Shown here: in pieces, positions 8,921 through 17,817 of the stretch
How the letters are laid out: every line of letters starts with the position of its first letter
Position numbering within the stretch: the first letter of the stretch is position 1
Source of the DNA: Bordetella parapertussis
Lineage (GTDB): Bacteria; Pseudomonadota; Gammaproteobacteria; Burkholderiales; SG8-41
Direction: 5' to 3'
NCBI GenBank assembly: GCA_945901405.1
Contig: CAMDLH010000009.1
Coordinates: forward strand, 1 to 62,410
DNA length: 62,410 nt
Translations under genes and position numbers: made by a program
Notes under the pieces: generated by a model
Seen by the model: only the letters and a program-made list of their open reading frames with translations
Databases searched by the model: none
What the model was told of the DNA's origin: nothing

Positions 8921-9889
8921 TCAATCCGCGCGTATGCCCGCAGCCTTGATCACGCGATTCCATTTCACGATTTCGCTGGCGAAGAATTTAACCGCGACAT
9001 CAGGCGACCCACCCAGCGGCGTGACACCCATTTCCTTCCAGCGCGTCTGCATCTCCGGCGCTTTCAACCATGCGTCGATATCGGTATTGAGTTTGCGCAC
9101 GATGTCCGCGGGCATCTTCGCTGTCGCGCCGATGGTGAACCACGCCGTGGCTTCATACTCCGGCAATCCCGTCTCCGCGATGGTCGGCACTTCGGGCATG
9201 CTCGCCGAGCGGCTCCGGCTGGTCATGCCGATGGCGCGGATGCGCCCCGCGCGCACATGCTGTATCGCCACCGGCAGATTCTCGAACATCAGATGAATCT
9301 GTCCGCCCAGCAGATCCGCCATTGCCGGCGCGCTGCCCTTGTACGGGATGTGCGCGAGATTGACGTTCGCCACCACCTTGAACATTTCACCGATCATGTG
9401 CGTGGACGAACCGGCGCCCGCGGTGCCGAAGTTAAGATCGCCCGGCCGCGCCTTCGCCAGCGCGATGAATTCCCTGGTGTTGCGCGCGGGCACGGAAGGA
9501 TGCACCACCAGTATGTTGGGCATGTCGGCCAGCAAGATCACCGGCTGCAAGTCGCGCGCGGGGTCATACGAGAGCTTCGAATAAATGCCATACGCGGCAT
9601 GGATGCCAATCGTGCCGAACATGATGGTGTAACCATCAGGCGCCGCGCGCGCGGCAAGCTCCGCACCCACATGTCCGCCAGAGCCGCCGCGGTTTTCCAC
9701 CACCACCTGCTGGCCGTATTGCGCGGATAGCCGCTGCGCCGTCATGCGCCCCAGCACATCCGCCACGCCGCCGGCGGGGAACGGCACGATCAAGCGCACC
9801 GGGCGCGAAGGGTAGTTTTGCTGCGCCGACGCCTGATATGTAATCAAACAAGCGCACCACATGACCGCCGGAACTATCCTGCTTTTCAT
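8921..9889 (-). CDS. Bug/TctC-family periplasmic receptor 2
   Basis: A receptor of 322 residues. ATG 9889 follows GAGGGAGCGAAT, and the upstream in-frame ATG has no ribosome site. The signal peptide ends at ASAQQ. Ligand loop 1 is of the common type, VPFPAGGVADVLGR, followed by NRGGSGGHVGAE and PDGYTIMFG. The C terminus ends KAAGIRAD. It is upstream of hyuB on the same strand with 169 nt between them, so the three genes may form one uptake-and-hydrolysis unit. It diverges from the TPR glycosyltransferase gene at 9986. Confidence 0.9.
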   Translation of the reverse strand: MKSRIVPAVMWCACLITYQASAQQNYPSRPVRLIVPFPAGGVADVLGRMTAQRLSAQYGQQVVVENRGGSGGHVGAELAARAAPDGYTIMFGTIGIHAAYGIYSKLSYDPARDLQPVILLADMPNILVVHPSVPARNTREFIALAKARPGDLNFGTAGAGSSTHMIGEMFKVVANVNLAHIPYKGSAPAMADLLGGQIHLMFENLPVAIQHVRAGRIRAIGMTSRSRSASMPEVPTIAETGLPEYEATAWFTIGATAKMPADIVRKLNTDIDAWLKAPEMQTRWKEMGVTPLGGSPDVAVKFFASEIVKWNRVIKAAGIRAD

Positions 9890-9985
9890 ATTCGCTCCCT
9901 CAAAGTGACAGCCGCAACGTAACGTGCGCAACACGCGGAGTCAATACGCCGTGATGGCATACATGGCGTTTGTTAGAATGTCTTC

Positions 9986-12316
9986 ATGTTTTCATTCCTG
10001 CGAAAAAAAGACTCCGCCGCCGAGGCCGCCGCCTGCCACCAGCGCGGCATGGATTTGCTGAAGGAGAACAAGGCCGCTCAAAGCCTGACCGAACTGCAAA
10101 GGGCCGTCCAGCTTGCCCCGACCAACGCAGTATATCTGAACGGTCTTGCCACATCGCAAAGAACGAACGGCGATGCGGCGGGCGCGGAGATGAACTATCG
10201 CAAGTCATTGGAGATCGATGAAACATACACCGCGCCTCTGTACAATCTTGCGCTACTTTTGCTAGATAGCAATAAGTTCGATGAAGCAGAACGGCGATTT
10301 CGCCAATTACAGACGCGACAGCTCGACGATGCCGATGTGTTGTTTCATCTTGGCCATCTACTCGCATCACGATCCGCATTTGGCGAGGCAGTGCAGATGT
10401 ATGAGCGGGCGCTGCAACTGACTCCAGACAATGCCCATCTCTGGCTTTCCTTGGGGCAGGCAAACCGCGCCTTGCCCGATCGTCTAGAGGAGGCGATTCA
10501 GTGCCTGCGTAAGAGCGTGTCGCTGCAACCCGGGTTCATTGACGCGCATGTCACGCTGGGCGCCCTGCTTAAACAGTCAGCCAGATTGGACGAAGCGGCA
10601 AAAGCGTATCGCACCGCTATCGAGATCGATCCGAACCAGCCGCAACTTCATATGTATCTTGCAGAAACTCTGTATGCGATGGGCCAGTGGAGCGACGCGA
10701 TTTCGGAGATGCAGGAAACCGTAAGACTGGACCCAGCCAATTCGGCGGCCTATTCCAATATCGGCGCCGCCATGATACACACCGGGCAAACTCAGGAGTC
10801 CATCGACTACTTCAAGCGCGCGATCGCCGCGCAGCCGGACGCGGTTGATCCCCATATTCAGTTAGGCACGGCGTACAGCTCTTTTTTTGGCCGGCATGAT
10901 CTCGCGCAAGAGTCCTTTGAGACCGCGGTTCGCCTCGACCCCGGCAATATCATGGCCAAACGTTGCTTGCTGGGCGAAATGCAACATACTTGCAACTGGA
11001 TGAACCTTGATTCGCTTGTCGAGGAATATCGCCAGCATCTTCGCGCTCACCCCGAGTTCCCGGCCGATCCGTACGATTTGTTATCGATCCCGTCCACCGC
11101 CAGCGAGCAACTGCATCACACCCGCAGTCACGCCAAACGCACGAGCAGCAAGGCGAATCCAGTCGGTGCGGGCGCTCTCTTCACACATGACCGCCAGCAG
11201 TGCCAGCGCCTGAAGATTGGCTATCTTTCGAATGATTTTCGAAATCATGCGCTCGCATACCTGTTGCCTGAATTGATCGAATTGCACGATCGGACGCGCT
11301 TCGAAATCGCCGCCTATTCATTTGGAGTGGATGACGGCAGCGCCGCGCGTGAACGCTTTGTTCATGCTTTTGATACATTTGAGGATATTCGCGCGTTTTC
11401 CTTTATAAACGCGGCACGGAAAATACATGACGACAAGGTTGACATTCTTGTTGATCTGATGGGTTACACACAAGGGGCGCGAACGGAAATTTTGTGCTTG
11501 CGCCCCGCGCCTGTACAGGTGAATTACCTCGGTTATCCCGGAACAATGGGCGCGGATTTCATGGACTACATCATCGCCGACCGTATCATTACGCCCCCAG
11601 AACACGAGGGATTTTATGCTGAAAAAGTTGTGACGCTGCCCGGCAGCTACCAAGCAAACGACCGAAAGCGGCCGTTTGGCCCGATAAAGGATCGTGCCGC
11701 GCTGGGCTTGCCCGAATCGGCATTTGTATACTGTTGCTTCAACAGGAACCACAAAATATCGTCTGGCATGTTTGCGGCATGGATGCAAATTTTGCATGGT
11801 GCGCCGGCGGGTGTGTTGTGGCTGCTACAGGGCAACTCGTGGTCGGCTGACAATTTACGGCGCGAGGCGGCGCGTCATGGGAGTAGCGAGCACAGGCTGA
11901 TTTTTGCGCCGCCGCTGCCCATAGACCAGCATCTTTCGCGCTTGCGCAACGCGGATCTATTCCTCGACACCAGCCCATATGGCGCTCACACTACCGCGAG
12001 TGACGCCCTTTGGATGGGACTTCCGGTAATAACGTGTATCGGGGAAACCTTCGCATCGCGAGTAGCCGCAAGCTTATTGCATGCGACCGGAATTCCGGAA
12101 ATGGTGACGCATACCATGGACGAGTATGTGGCGCTCGCATCACGGCTTGCCTTGAATGCGGATGAACTGGGCAAAATCAGGCACAAGCTGGGCCAGAGCC
12201 GTACGACAGCGCCTCTATTCGACACTCCCGCGTACGCGCGAAATCTCGAAACTGCATACCAAAAAATGTGGGCCAACCACATGGCCGGCGCCGGCCCGCA
12301 ACCGATTTATTTATGA
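9986..12316 (+). CDS. TPR protein with O-GlcNAc-transferase-like (SPINDLY/GT41) domain
   Basis: The 776-residue protein has about eight TPR units in the first 360 residues (repeats of the A-x-x-x-Y/F-x-x-A-L-x-L-x-P kind). After a linker comes a GT41 catalytic region: LKIGYLSNDFRNHALAYLL, VDILVDLMGYTQGARTEI, APVQVNYLGYPGTMGADFMD, and SPYGAHTTASDALWMGLPVI near the C terminus. Family members glycosylate proteins from UDP-sugars; in proteobacteria the target is usually unknown. There is no signal peptide, so it should be cytosolic. It starts 96 nt from a divergent Bug gene and ends 16 nt before glcD, so it may be co-transcribed with glcDEF, an unexpected pairing. Confidence 0.85.
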   Translation: MFSFLRKKDSAAEAAACHQRGMDLLKENKAAQSLTELQRAVQLAPTNAVYLNGLATSQRTNGDAAGAEMNYRKSLEIDETYTAPLYNLALLLLDSNKFDEAERRFRQLQTRQLDDADVLFHLGHLLASRSAFGEAVQMYERALQLTPDNAHLWLSLGQANRALPDRLEEAIQCLRKSVSLQPGFIDAHVTLGALLKQSARLDEAAKAYRTAIEIDPNQPQLHMYLAETLYAMGQWSDAISEMQETVRLDPANSAAYSNIGAAMIHTGQTQESIDYFKRAIAAQPDAVDPHIQLGTAYSSFFGRHDLAQESFETAVRLDPGNIMAKRCLLGEMQHTCNWMNLDSLVEEYRQHLRAHPEFPADPYDLLSIPSTASEQLHHTRSHAKRTSSKANPVGAGALFTHDRQQCQRLKIGYLSNDFRNHALAYLLPELIELHDRTRFEIAAYSFGVDDGSAARERFVHAFDTFEDIRAFSFINAARKIHDDKVDILVDLMGYTQGARTEILCLRPAPVQVNYLGYPGTMGADFMDYIIADRIITPPEHEGFYAEKVVTLPGSYQANDRKRPFGPIKDRAALGLPESAFVYCCFNRNHKISSGMFAAWMQILHGAPAGVLWLLQGNSWSADNLRREAARHGSSEHRLIFAPPLPIDQHLSRLRNADLFLDTSPYGAHTTASDALWMGLPVITCIGETFASRVAASLLHATGIPEMVTHTMDEYVALASRLALNADELGKIRHKLGQSRTTAPLFDTPAYARNLETAYQKMWANHMAGAGPQPIYL

Positions 12317-12332
12317 TGCGATTCCCTGGCCA

Positions 12333-13823
12333 ATGACCGCTCTCGCCGCGCCCGCCCCCATAGACCTCGCCCGCCAGCATATCGTGGCGCAGGCGTTGCG
12401 CGCCTTCTTGCCGGAATCCTCGGTGTTGTTCAACCCGGAGGACGTGAAGCCCTACGAGTGCGACGGCCTGTCGGCGTTCAAGCAGGTGCCGATGGTGGTT
12501 GCGTTGCCTGCGAACGAGAGCGATGTTCAGTGCGTGCTGCAAACCTGCCACCGCTTGCAGGCGCCGGTGGTGCCGCGCGGCGCGGGCACGGGTCTATCGG
12601 GCGGCGCGCTGCCGCTGGGCAATGGCGTGTTGCTGTCACTCGCCAAGTTGATGCGCATCATCGAAATCGATCCGCTCGCGCGCACGGCGCGCTTGCAGCC
12701 GGGCGTGCGCAATCTGGCGATTTCCGAGGCCGCCGCGGCGCATGGGCTTTATTACGCGCCTGATCCATCGAGCCAGATTGCGTGTTCCATCGGCGGCAAT
12801 GTCGCGGAGAACTCCGGCGGCATGCATTGCCTTAAGTACGGGCTTACGGTGCATAACCTTCTCAAGCTGCGTGCGTATACCGTTGAAGGCGAGCTTGTCG
12901 AGATCGGCGGCGATGGGCTGGATGCCGCCGGGTATGACTTGCTGGCGCTGCTCACTGGCTCGGAAGGGTTGCTGGCGGTGATCACCGAGATCACCGTGAA
13001 GCTGCTGCCCAAACCGCAACATGCGCAATGTGTACTCGCGGCGTTCGACGACGTTGAAAAGGCCGGGCAGGCAGTCGCCAACATCATCGCCGCGGGCATC
13101 ATCCCCGCCGGCCTTGAGATGATGGACAAGATCACCACCGGCGCGGTGGAGCCTTTTGTCAACGCGAATTATCCGCTCGATGCCGAGGCGATTTTGCTGT
13201 GCGAATCCGACGGCACGATTGAGGAAGTCGCCGAGGAAATCGAGCGCATGAAAGCGGTGATGCAGGCAAGCGGCGCCACGGAGGTGCGCGTGTCGCAAAA
13301 CGAAGCCGAGCGCATTCGATTCTGGGCGGGCCGCAAGGCGGCATTTCCGGCAGCAGGCCGCGTGTCGCCGGATTATTACTGCATGGACGGCACCATACCC
13401 AAAAGGGCGTTGCCGCAAATGTTGAAGGCGATTGCGGATCTGTCGAAAGAGTACGGCCTGCGTTGCATGAATGTGTTTCACGCCGGCGACGGTAATCTGC
13501 ATCCGCTGATTTTGTATGACGCCAACAAGCCGGGCGAACTTGCGCGCACCGAGGAATTTGGCGCGAAGATTTTGAAGCTGTCGATCGATGTCGGCGGCAC
13601 CATCACCGGCGAGCATGGGGTGGGCGTGGAAAAAATCGATTCGATGTGCGATCAGTTCGCCGCGCCTGAACTGGCAATGTTTCATGCGGTGAAGCATGCG
13701 TTTGACGCGACTGGCTTGCTCAACCCCGGCAAGGCCGTGCCCACGCTGCACCGCTGCGCGGAGATGGGGCGCATGCACGTGCATGCGGGGCAGGTGAAGT
13801 TTCCTGAACTTTCGCGGTTTTAG
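12333..13823 (+). CDS. glcD: Glycolate oxidase FAD subunit GlcD
   Basis: The 496 residues match GlcD in length. The FAD-binding segment reads APVVPRGAGTGLSGGALPL, then DPSSQIACSIGGNVAENSGG and KYGLTVHNLL. The C domain ends with HAGDGNLHPLILYD and ITGEHGVGVEK. The enzyme oxidises glycolate to glyoxylate at the membrane together with GlcE and GlcF, which follow in order. ATG 12333 gives the normal N terminus, and upstream codons overlap the previous gene. The gap to glcE (177 nt) contains a palindromic repeat, so the operon may be uneven in expression. Confidence 0.92.
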   Translation: MTALAAPAPIDLARQHIVAQALRAFLPESSVLFNPEDVKPYECDGLSAFKQVPMVVALPANESDVQCVLQTCHRLQAPVVPRGAGTGLSGGALPLGNGVLLSLAKLMRIIEIDPLARTARLQPGVRNLAISEAAAAHGLYYAPDPSSQIACSIGGNVAENSGGMHCLKYGLTVHNLLKLRAYTVEGELVEIGGDGLDAAGYDLLALLTGSEGLLAVITEITVKLLPKPQHAQCVLAAFDDVEKAGQAVANIIAAGIIPAGLEMMDKITTGAVEPFVNANYPLDAEAILLCESDGTIEEVAEEIERMKAVMQASGATEVRVSQNEAERIRFWAGRKAAFPAAGRVSPDYYCMDGTIPKRALPQMLKAIADLSKEYGLRCMNVFHAGDGNLHPLILYDANKPGELARTEEFGAKILKLSIDVGGTITGEHGVGVEKIDSMCDQFAAPELAMFHAVKHAFDATGLLNPGKAVPTLHRCAEMGRMHVHAGQVKFPELSRF

Positions 13824-13871
13824 CTTTGGCTCGCGACATATTATGCCTGCGACACTCGCAACACCCCAACC

Positions 13872-13979
13872 GTCATTCCCGCGCAGGCGGGTATCCCCTT
13901 CCCTTTGGGAAGGTAGGATGGGGCCGTTATGTACCAAGTGGCACTGTGTTATGGGTTCCCGCCTTCGCGGGAACGACAG
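13872..13979. repeat. Palindromic intergenic repeat, family A, copy 2
   Basis: The ends are GTCATTCCCGCGCAGGCGGG and CCCGCCTTCGCGGGAACGAC. Between them is an extra internal hairpin, TCCCCTTCCCTTTGGGAAGG, and the family core CAAGTGGCACTGTGTTATGG. It lies between glcD and glcE inside the operon. Confidence 0.85.
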
Positions 13980-14000
13980 TAGTTGTTTGAAACTGATCGT

Positions 14001-15071
14001 ATGCTTGTGAACGGCATCGATCAGCAACTTGCGCAAACCGTGCGCGATGCAAGCGCGAAAAAAACGCCGCTGCGCATCGTCGGCGGCGGCAGCAAGGATT
14101 TTTACGGCAGTCCCGCGACTGGCGAAATTCTGTCCACAACAGCCTATCGCGGCATCATCGATTACGAACCCACCGAACTCGTCATCACCGCGCGCGCGGG
14201 CACGCCGCTGGTGGAACTCGAAGCGGCCATGAAAGAAAAGGGCCAGATGCTTGCGTTTGAGCCGCCGCATTTCGCTGAAGGTTCGACGCTCGGCGGCTGC
14301 ATCGCCGCCGGTCTCTCCGGCCCGCGCCGTGCCTATGCGGGCGCGGTGCGCGATCTGGTGTTGGGCGTGCGCATGCTCGATGGCAATGGCGCCGATCTAC
14401 GCTTCGGCGGGCAAGTGATGAAAAACGTCGCCGGTTTTGACGTATCGCGCCTGATGGCAGGGTCGATGGGCACGCTTGGCGTCATTCTTGAAGTGTCGCT
14501 GAAAACACTGCCGCTGCCCGCGGTCGAGGCGACACTGCTGCTGCATGGCGATGAACCAACCGCAATTAAATGGTTCAACGAATGGGCAGGCACGCCATTG
14601 CCGATCAGTGCCACGGCGTGGCGCGCGGGCGATATCGGTGTGCGGCTGTCGGGTGCGCGCGCCGCCGTTGATGCCGCGATCAAACAACTCGGCGGCGCCT
14701 TGGTCGAACCCGATCAAGCTAACAATTTCTGGCGCGGCATACGCGATCACGCCGATGCGTTTTTCTCCAGCGCAACGCCGCTGTGGCGCCTCTCAATCAA
14801 ATCAACTACGCCGCCGCTGGCATTGCCCGGTGGGCAACTCATCGAATGGAGCGGCGCGCTGCGCTGGTTAAAATCCGATGCGCCCGCGAGCCTGATACGC
14901 GAGGCCGCCGCAGGCGCGGGTGGCCACGCGACTCTTTTTCGAGCAACAGATATATCCGCGGGCGCGTTTCATTCGTTGTCACCCGCGCTCGCGCGTCTGC
15001 ATCAAAATCTGAAGCAGAAGTTCGACCCCGCAGGCATACTCAATCGCGGACGGCTCTACAGTGATCTCTAA
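14001..15071 (+). CDS. glcE: Glycolate oxidase FAD-binding subunit GlcE
   Basis: The 356-residue subunit resembles a shortened GlcD: an FAD-binding domain with LRIVGGGSKDFYG, then HFAEGSTLGGCIAAGLSGPRR and GGQVMKNVAGFDVSRLMAGS, and a reduced C-terminal domain ending LNRGRLYSDL. The length agrees with known GlcE. ATG 14001 is chosen; a TTG at 13983 would start inside the repeat. It sits between glcD and glcF, so the complex is complete. A separate repeat-like AT-rich motif lies in the 33 nt before glcF. Confidence 0.9.
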   Translation: MLVNGIDQQLAQTVRDASAKKTPLRIVGGGSKDFYGSPATGEILSTTAYRGIIDYEPTELVITARAGTPLVELEAAMKEKGQMLAFEPPHFAEGSTLGGCIAAGLSGPRRAYAGAVRDLVLGVRMLDGNGADLRFGGQVMKNVAGFDVSRLMAGSMGTLGVILEVSLKTLPLPAVEATLLLHGDEPTAIKWFNEWAGTPLPISATAWRAGDIGVRLSGARAAVDAAIKQLGGALVEPDQANNFWRGIRDHADAFFSSATPLWRLSIKSTTPPLALPGGQLIEWSGALRWLKSDAPASLIREAAAGAGGHATLFRATDISAGAFHSLSPALARLHQNLKQKFDPAGILNRGRLYSDL

Positions 15072-15096
15072 AAATATCAATAAAAACAATAACTTA
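15071..15096. repeat. AT-rich motif, copy between glcE and glcF
   Basis: A 26-nt AT-rich stretch (key part CAATAAAAACAATAACTTA) occurs here and, identical over all 26 positions on the opposite strand, at 46268-46293. Shorter relatives are at 60348, 38274, 4646, 29093, 53823 and 8824. It lies directly before the GTG start of glcF. Confidence 0.7.
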
Positions 15097-15104
15097 GATT
15101 AAAC

Positions 15105-16355
15105 GTGGAAACCAATCTCGCAGCGTTCATCAAAGACACGCCCGAAGGCCAGGAAGCGGAGGCCATTCTGCGCAAGTGCGTGCACTGCGGGTTTTGCACG
15201 GCGACGTGTCCAACGTATCAGTTGCTCGGCGACGAACTCGACGGCCCGCGCGGGCGCATCTATCTCATCAAGCAAGTGCTCGAAGGCAAGACCGCGACCG
15301 CGAAAACGCAGTTGCATCTGGATCGCTGCCTCACCTGCCGCTCGTGCGAAACCACCTGCCCGTCGGGCGTGCATTACAGCCGCCTGCTCGACATTGGACG
15401 CGACGTGGTTGAAAAGCAGGTTGGGCGTAGTGCGATTGATTCGCTGCAACGTGCGGCGTTACGTAAAGTAGTTCCGAATGCATCGCTGTTCGGCCCGCTG
15501 CTGAAACTGGGGCAACTCGCGCGCCCGCTGTTGCCTGCTACACTCAAACAAAAAGTCCCAGCAGGCGCCGCTCCCGCCAAACCCTGGCCGCAAAACAATC
15601 ATGCACGCAAGATGCTGGTGCTCGAAGGCTGCGCGCAGCCTAGTCTTTCCCCCGCGACCAACGCCGCCACCGCACACGTGCTCGACAAACTCGGCATCAC
15701 GCTGGTGCGCGCGGCAGAAGTACGCGGGGCCGGCTGTTGCGGCGCGGTCGCATTTCACCTTAACGCGCAAGACGAAGCGCTCAACGCCATGCGCCGCAAC
15801 ATCGATGCATGGTGGCCGCACATTGAAAAAGGCGCGGAGAAAATCGTCATCACCGCCTCAGGCTGCGGTGTCATGGTCAAGGACTACGCGCACGCGCTCC
15901 AGCGCGTCCTCGCCTACGCCGGAAAAGCCAAGCGTGTCTCGGAACTCGCATGCGACGTGAGCGAAGTCATGGCAACCGAACTCACAATACTGAAATCACT
16001 CAAAACTAAACACTCAACACTAAAAACTAATCGCGTAGCGTTCCACTCCCCCTGCACCCTCCAGCACGGCCTCAAGAAAAAAGGCGTCGTCGAAGCGCTG
16101 CTGACCGAACTCGGCTTTGAACTCACGCCCGTCGCCGACGCGCACCTGTGTTGCGGCTCGGCCGGCACGTACTCGCTATTGCAACCCGTGCTCGCCAATC
16201 AATTACGTGACAACAAGATTGAAGCTCTGACAAAAGGCGCACCGCAAGCCATCCTCACCGCCAACATCGGCTGTCAGACGCACCTGCAATCCGCCACGTC
16301 GCTGCCCGTACGGCACTGGATAGAAGCGCTAGCCGATCTGTTCGACAGCAGCTAA
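15105..16355 (+). CDS. glcF: Glycolate oxidase iron-sulfur subunit GlcF
   Basis: A GTG-started protein of 416 residues. Two ferredoxin-type clusters are visible: CVHCGFCTATCPTY near residue 25 and CLTCRSCETTCPSG near residue 75. Two CCG domains follow (GAGCCGAVAFH, and LCCGSAGTYSLL near the C terminus), which is the heterodisulfide-reductase/GlcF architecture. It passes electrons from GlcD/E to the quinone pool. No ATG fits the family N terminus (METNLAAFIKDTPEG). It is the last gene of glcDEF. A short lysine/threonine/leucine-rich insert (about residues 294-310) between the CCG domains is coded by AT-richer DNA (16001-16030). Confidence 0.92.
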   Translation: METNLAAFIKDTPEGQEAEAILRKCVHCGFCTATCPTYQLLGDELDGPRGRIYLIKQVLEGKTATAKTQLHLDRCLTCRSCETTCPSGVHYSRLLDIGRDVVEKQVGRSAIDSLQRAALRKVVPNASLFGPLLKLGQLARPLLPATLKQKVPAGAAPAKPWPQNNHARKMLVLEGCAQPSLSPATNAATAHVLDKLGITLVRAAEVRGAGCCGAVAFHLNAQDEALNAMRRNIDAWWPHIEKGAEKIVITASGCGVMVKDYAHALQRVLAYAGKAKRVSELACDVSEVMATELTILKSLKTKHSTLKTNRVAFHSPCTLQHGLKKKGVVEALLTELGFELTPVADAHLCCGSAGTYSLLQPVLANQLRDNKIEALTKGAPQAILTANIGCQTHLQSATSLPVRHWIEALADLFDSS

Positions 16356-16392
16356 ATCGTCACCTCGGTACCAACTTAAGAGTCCGCCCTAA

Positions 16393-16444
16393 GTACCTGA
16401 TTTATTTGCGTACAGGGCTTGTACTTTTGCGTACGTAAGCGTAC
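16393..16444. promoter_or_regulatory. Phased GTAC repeats upstream of the DNA methyltransferase
   Basis: Five GTAC tetranucleotides lie at 16393, 16410, 16421, 16431 and 16441. The last four are spaced 11, 10 and 10 bp, about one helical turn. The longer unit TTTGCGTAC occurs twice, 21 bp apart (16405 and 16426). This looks like an operator for a dimeric regulator or a control site for the methyltransferase gene that starts at 16478. No protein has been shown to bind it. Confidence 0.5.
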
Positions 16445-16477
16445 CCTCCCCGGAATTACATAGCGGGAGGATGCGCA

Positions 16478-17725
16478 ATGCTCAACTTCGATGTATCCGA
16501 TGTCGCGGCGGCCAGCGGCAGTCTTCAAGTGCAGCACAGCGTCTCCATCCCCTCGCGCCGCGCGCGCAGCCGCGAAGTGCGCGAACAGACGGTGCCGATC
16601 TATCAGGGCGAGCTGTGGACGGCGCTGCAACGGCAGGCGAGTTCCATACACGAAGTGTCATATCGCGCGTGTTACAAGCCGCAACTGCCCGCCTACTTTA
16701 TCGAACGCCTGTCGGAGCCCGGCGACATTGTGTACGACCCGTTCAGCGGTCGCGGCACCACTGCAGTGGAGGCCGCGCTGCATGGGCGGCGTGTCATTGC
16801 CAATGATGTCAATCCGATCTCGTCGATCCTCACGCAGGCGCGGCTTGAGTTGCCTGATCTCAACGACATCAAGGCGCGGCTCGACCGGCTGAACCTGCGC
16901 GCGCGTGTAAGGAAAGACATCGATCTATCGATGTTCTACCACCGCGACACCGAGCGCGAATTGCTCGCGCTGCGCGCCTACCTCAATGCGCGGCGAGATG
17001 ATTACACCGAAGACGCCGCCGACCGCTGGATACGCATGGTTGCCACGAACAGGCTCACCGGCCACTCACCAGGTTTTTTCTCCGTCTACACCCTGCCGCC
17101 CAATCAGGCGGCATCACCCGACAACCAGATCCGCATCAACGCCAAGTTAAAGCAAAAACCCGAATACCGCGACGTGCGCGCGCTGATACTCAAGAAATCA
17201 AAACAGTTGCAGGGCAAGCTCACCGCGCGGGATCGCGAAAATCTGCACGAGGCCGCGACGACAGCGGCGTTCATGGAAGACAGTGCATCAAGCACACTGG
17301 GCATCCCCACCGAGTCGGTCAAGCTCACCGTCACCTCGCCGCCGTTCCTCGATGTTGTGCAGTACTCGCGCGACAACTGGCTGCGCTGCTGGTTCAACGC
17401 GCTCGACGCCGAGGAAATCGCCTCGCGCATCAGCATGTGCGGCACGGTGGCACACTGGTCTACCGTGATGCTCGAAGTGTTCCGCGAGCTTTACCGCGTG
17501 ACCGTGCCCAACGGCTGGGTCGCGTTCGAAGTGGGCGAAGTGCGCGGCGGCAAGATCAAGCTGGATGAAGTGGTGGCACCCATCGGCATCTCGGCGGGCT
17601 TCGCCTGCATGGCGGTGGCGATCAACGCGCAGAAATTCACCAAGACCGCGAACATCTGGGGCGTGAAGAATAACAGCCTGGGTACGAATACCAACCGGAT
17701 TGTGCTGTTTCGCAAGCCGGTGTAG
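16478..17725 (+). CDS. Solitary DNA methyltransferase (N4-cytosine/N6-adenine type)
   Basis: The protein has 415 residues. The AdoMet motif DPFSGRGTT is at 87-95, and the catalytic motif TSPPF (an SPPY variant of N4-mC or N6-mA enzymes) is at 286-290. Motif I therefore precedes motif IV by almost 200 residues, with a long helical, charged insert between that may be the target-recognition region. GGGAGG precedes ATG 16478. No restriction endonuclease, specificity subunit or BREX/DISARM gene is adjacent, so it is an orphan, or regulatory, methyltransferase. RNA or protein substrates are less likely but not excluded. Confidence 0.75.
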   Translation: MLNFDVSDVAAASGSLQVQHSVSIPSRRARSREVREQTVPIYQGELWTALQRQASSIHEVSYRACYKPQLPAYFIERLSEPGDIVYDPFSGRGTTAVEAALHGRRVIANDVNPISSILTQARLELPDLNDIKARLDRLNLRARVRKDIDLSMFYHRDTERELLALRAYLNARRDDYTEDAADRWIRMVATNRLTGHSPGFFSVYTLPPNQAASPDNQIRINAKLKQKPEYRDVRALILKKSKQLQGKLTARDRENLHEAATTAAFMEDSASSTLGIPTESVKLTVTSPPFLDVVQYSRDNWLRCWFNALDAEEIASRISMCGTVAHWSTVMLEVFRELYRVTVPNGWVAFEVGEVRGGKIKLDEVVAPIGISAGFACMAVAINAQKFTKTANIWGVKNNSLGTNTNRIVLFRKPV

Positions 17726-17751
17726 TGGCAATGTAACGACGTTTGGGTTGT

Positions 17752-17802
17752 GATGGGTTGCACATATCCTACGGACGCTGCTGAAGATGGGTGAATCCCA
17801 TC
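17752..17802. repeat. GATGGGT-type palindromic repeat, family C, degenerate copy
   Basis: Contains GATGGGTTGCACATATCCTA followed by a small hairpin GATGGGTGAATCCCATC. Fuller copies are at 23935 and 30178. It lies between the convergent methyltransferase and MmgE/PrpD genes. Confidence 0.6.
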
Positions 17803-17817
17803 GCAATAATATTCACG

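Noticed and set aside
12636-14270. Long minus-strand open frame of about 544 codons opposite glcD and glcE
   Set aside because: It is antisense to two well-recognised flavoprotein genes, crosses a repeat, and its Arg/His-rich product has no domain. It arises from the strong GC bias at third positions.
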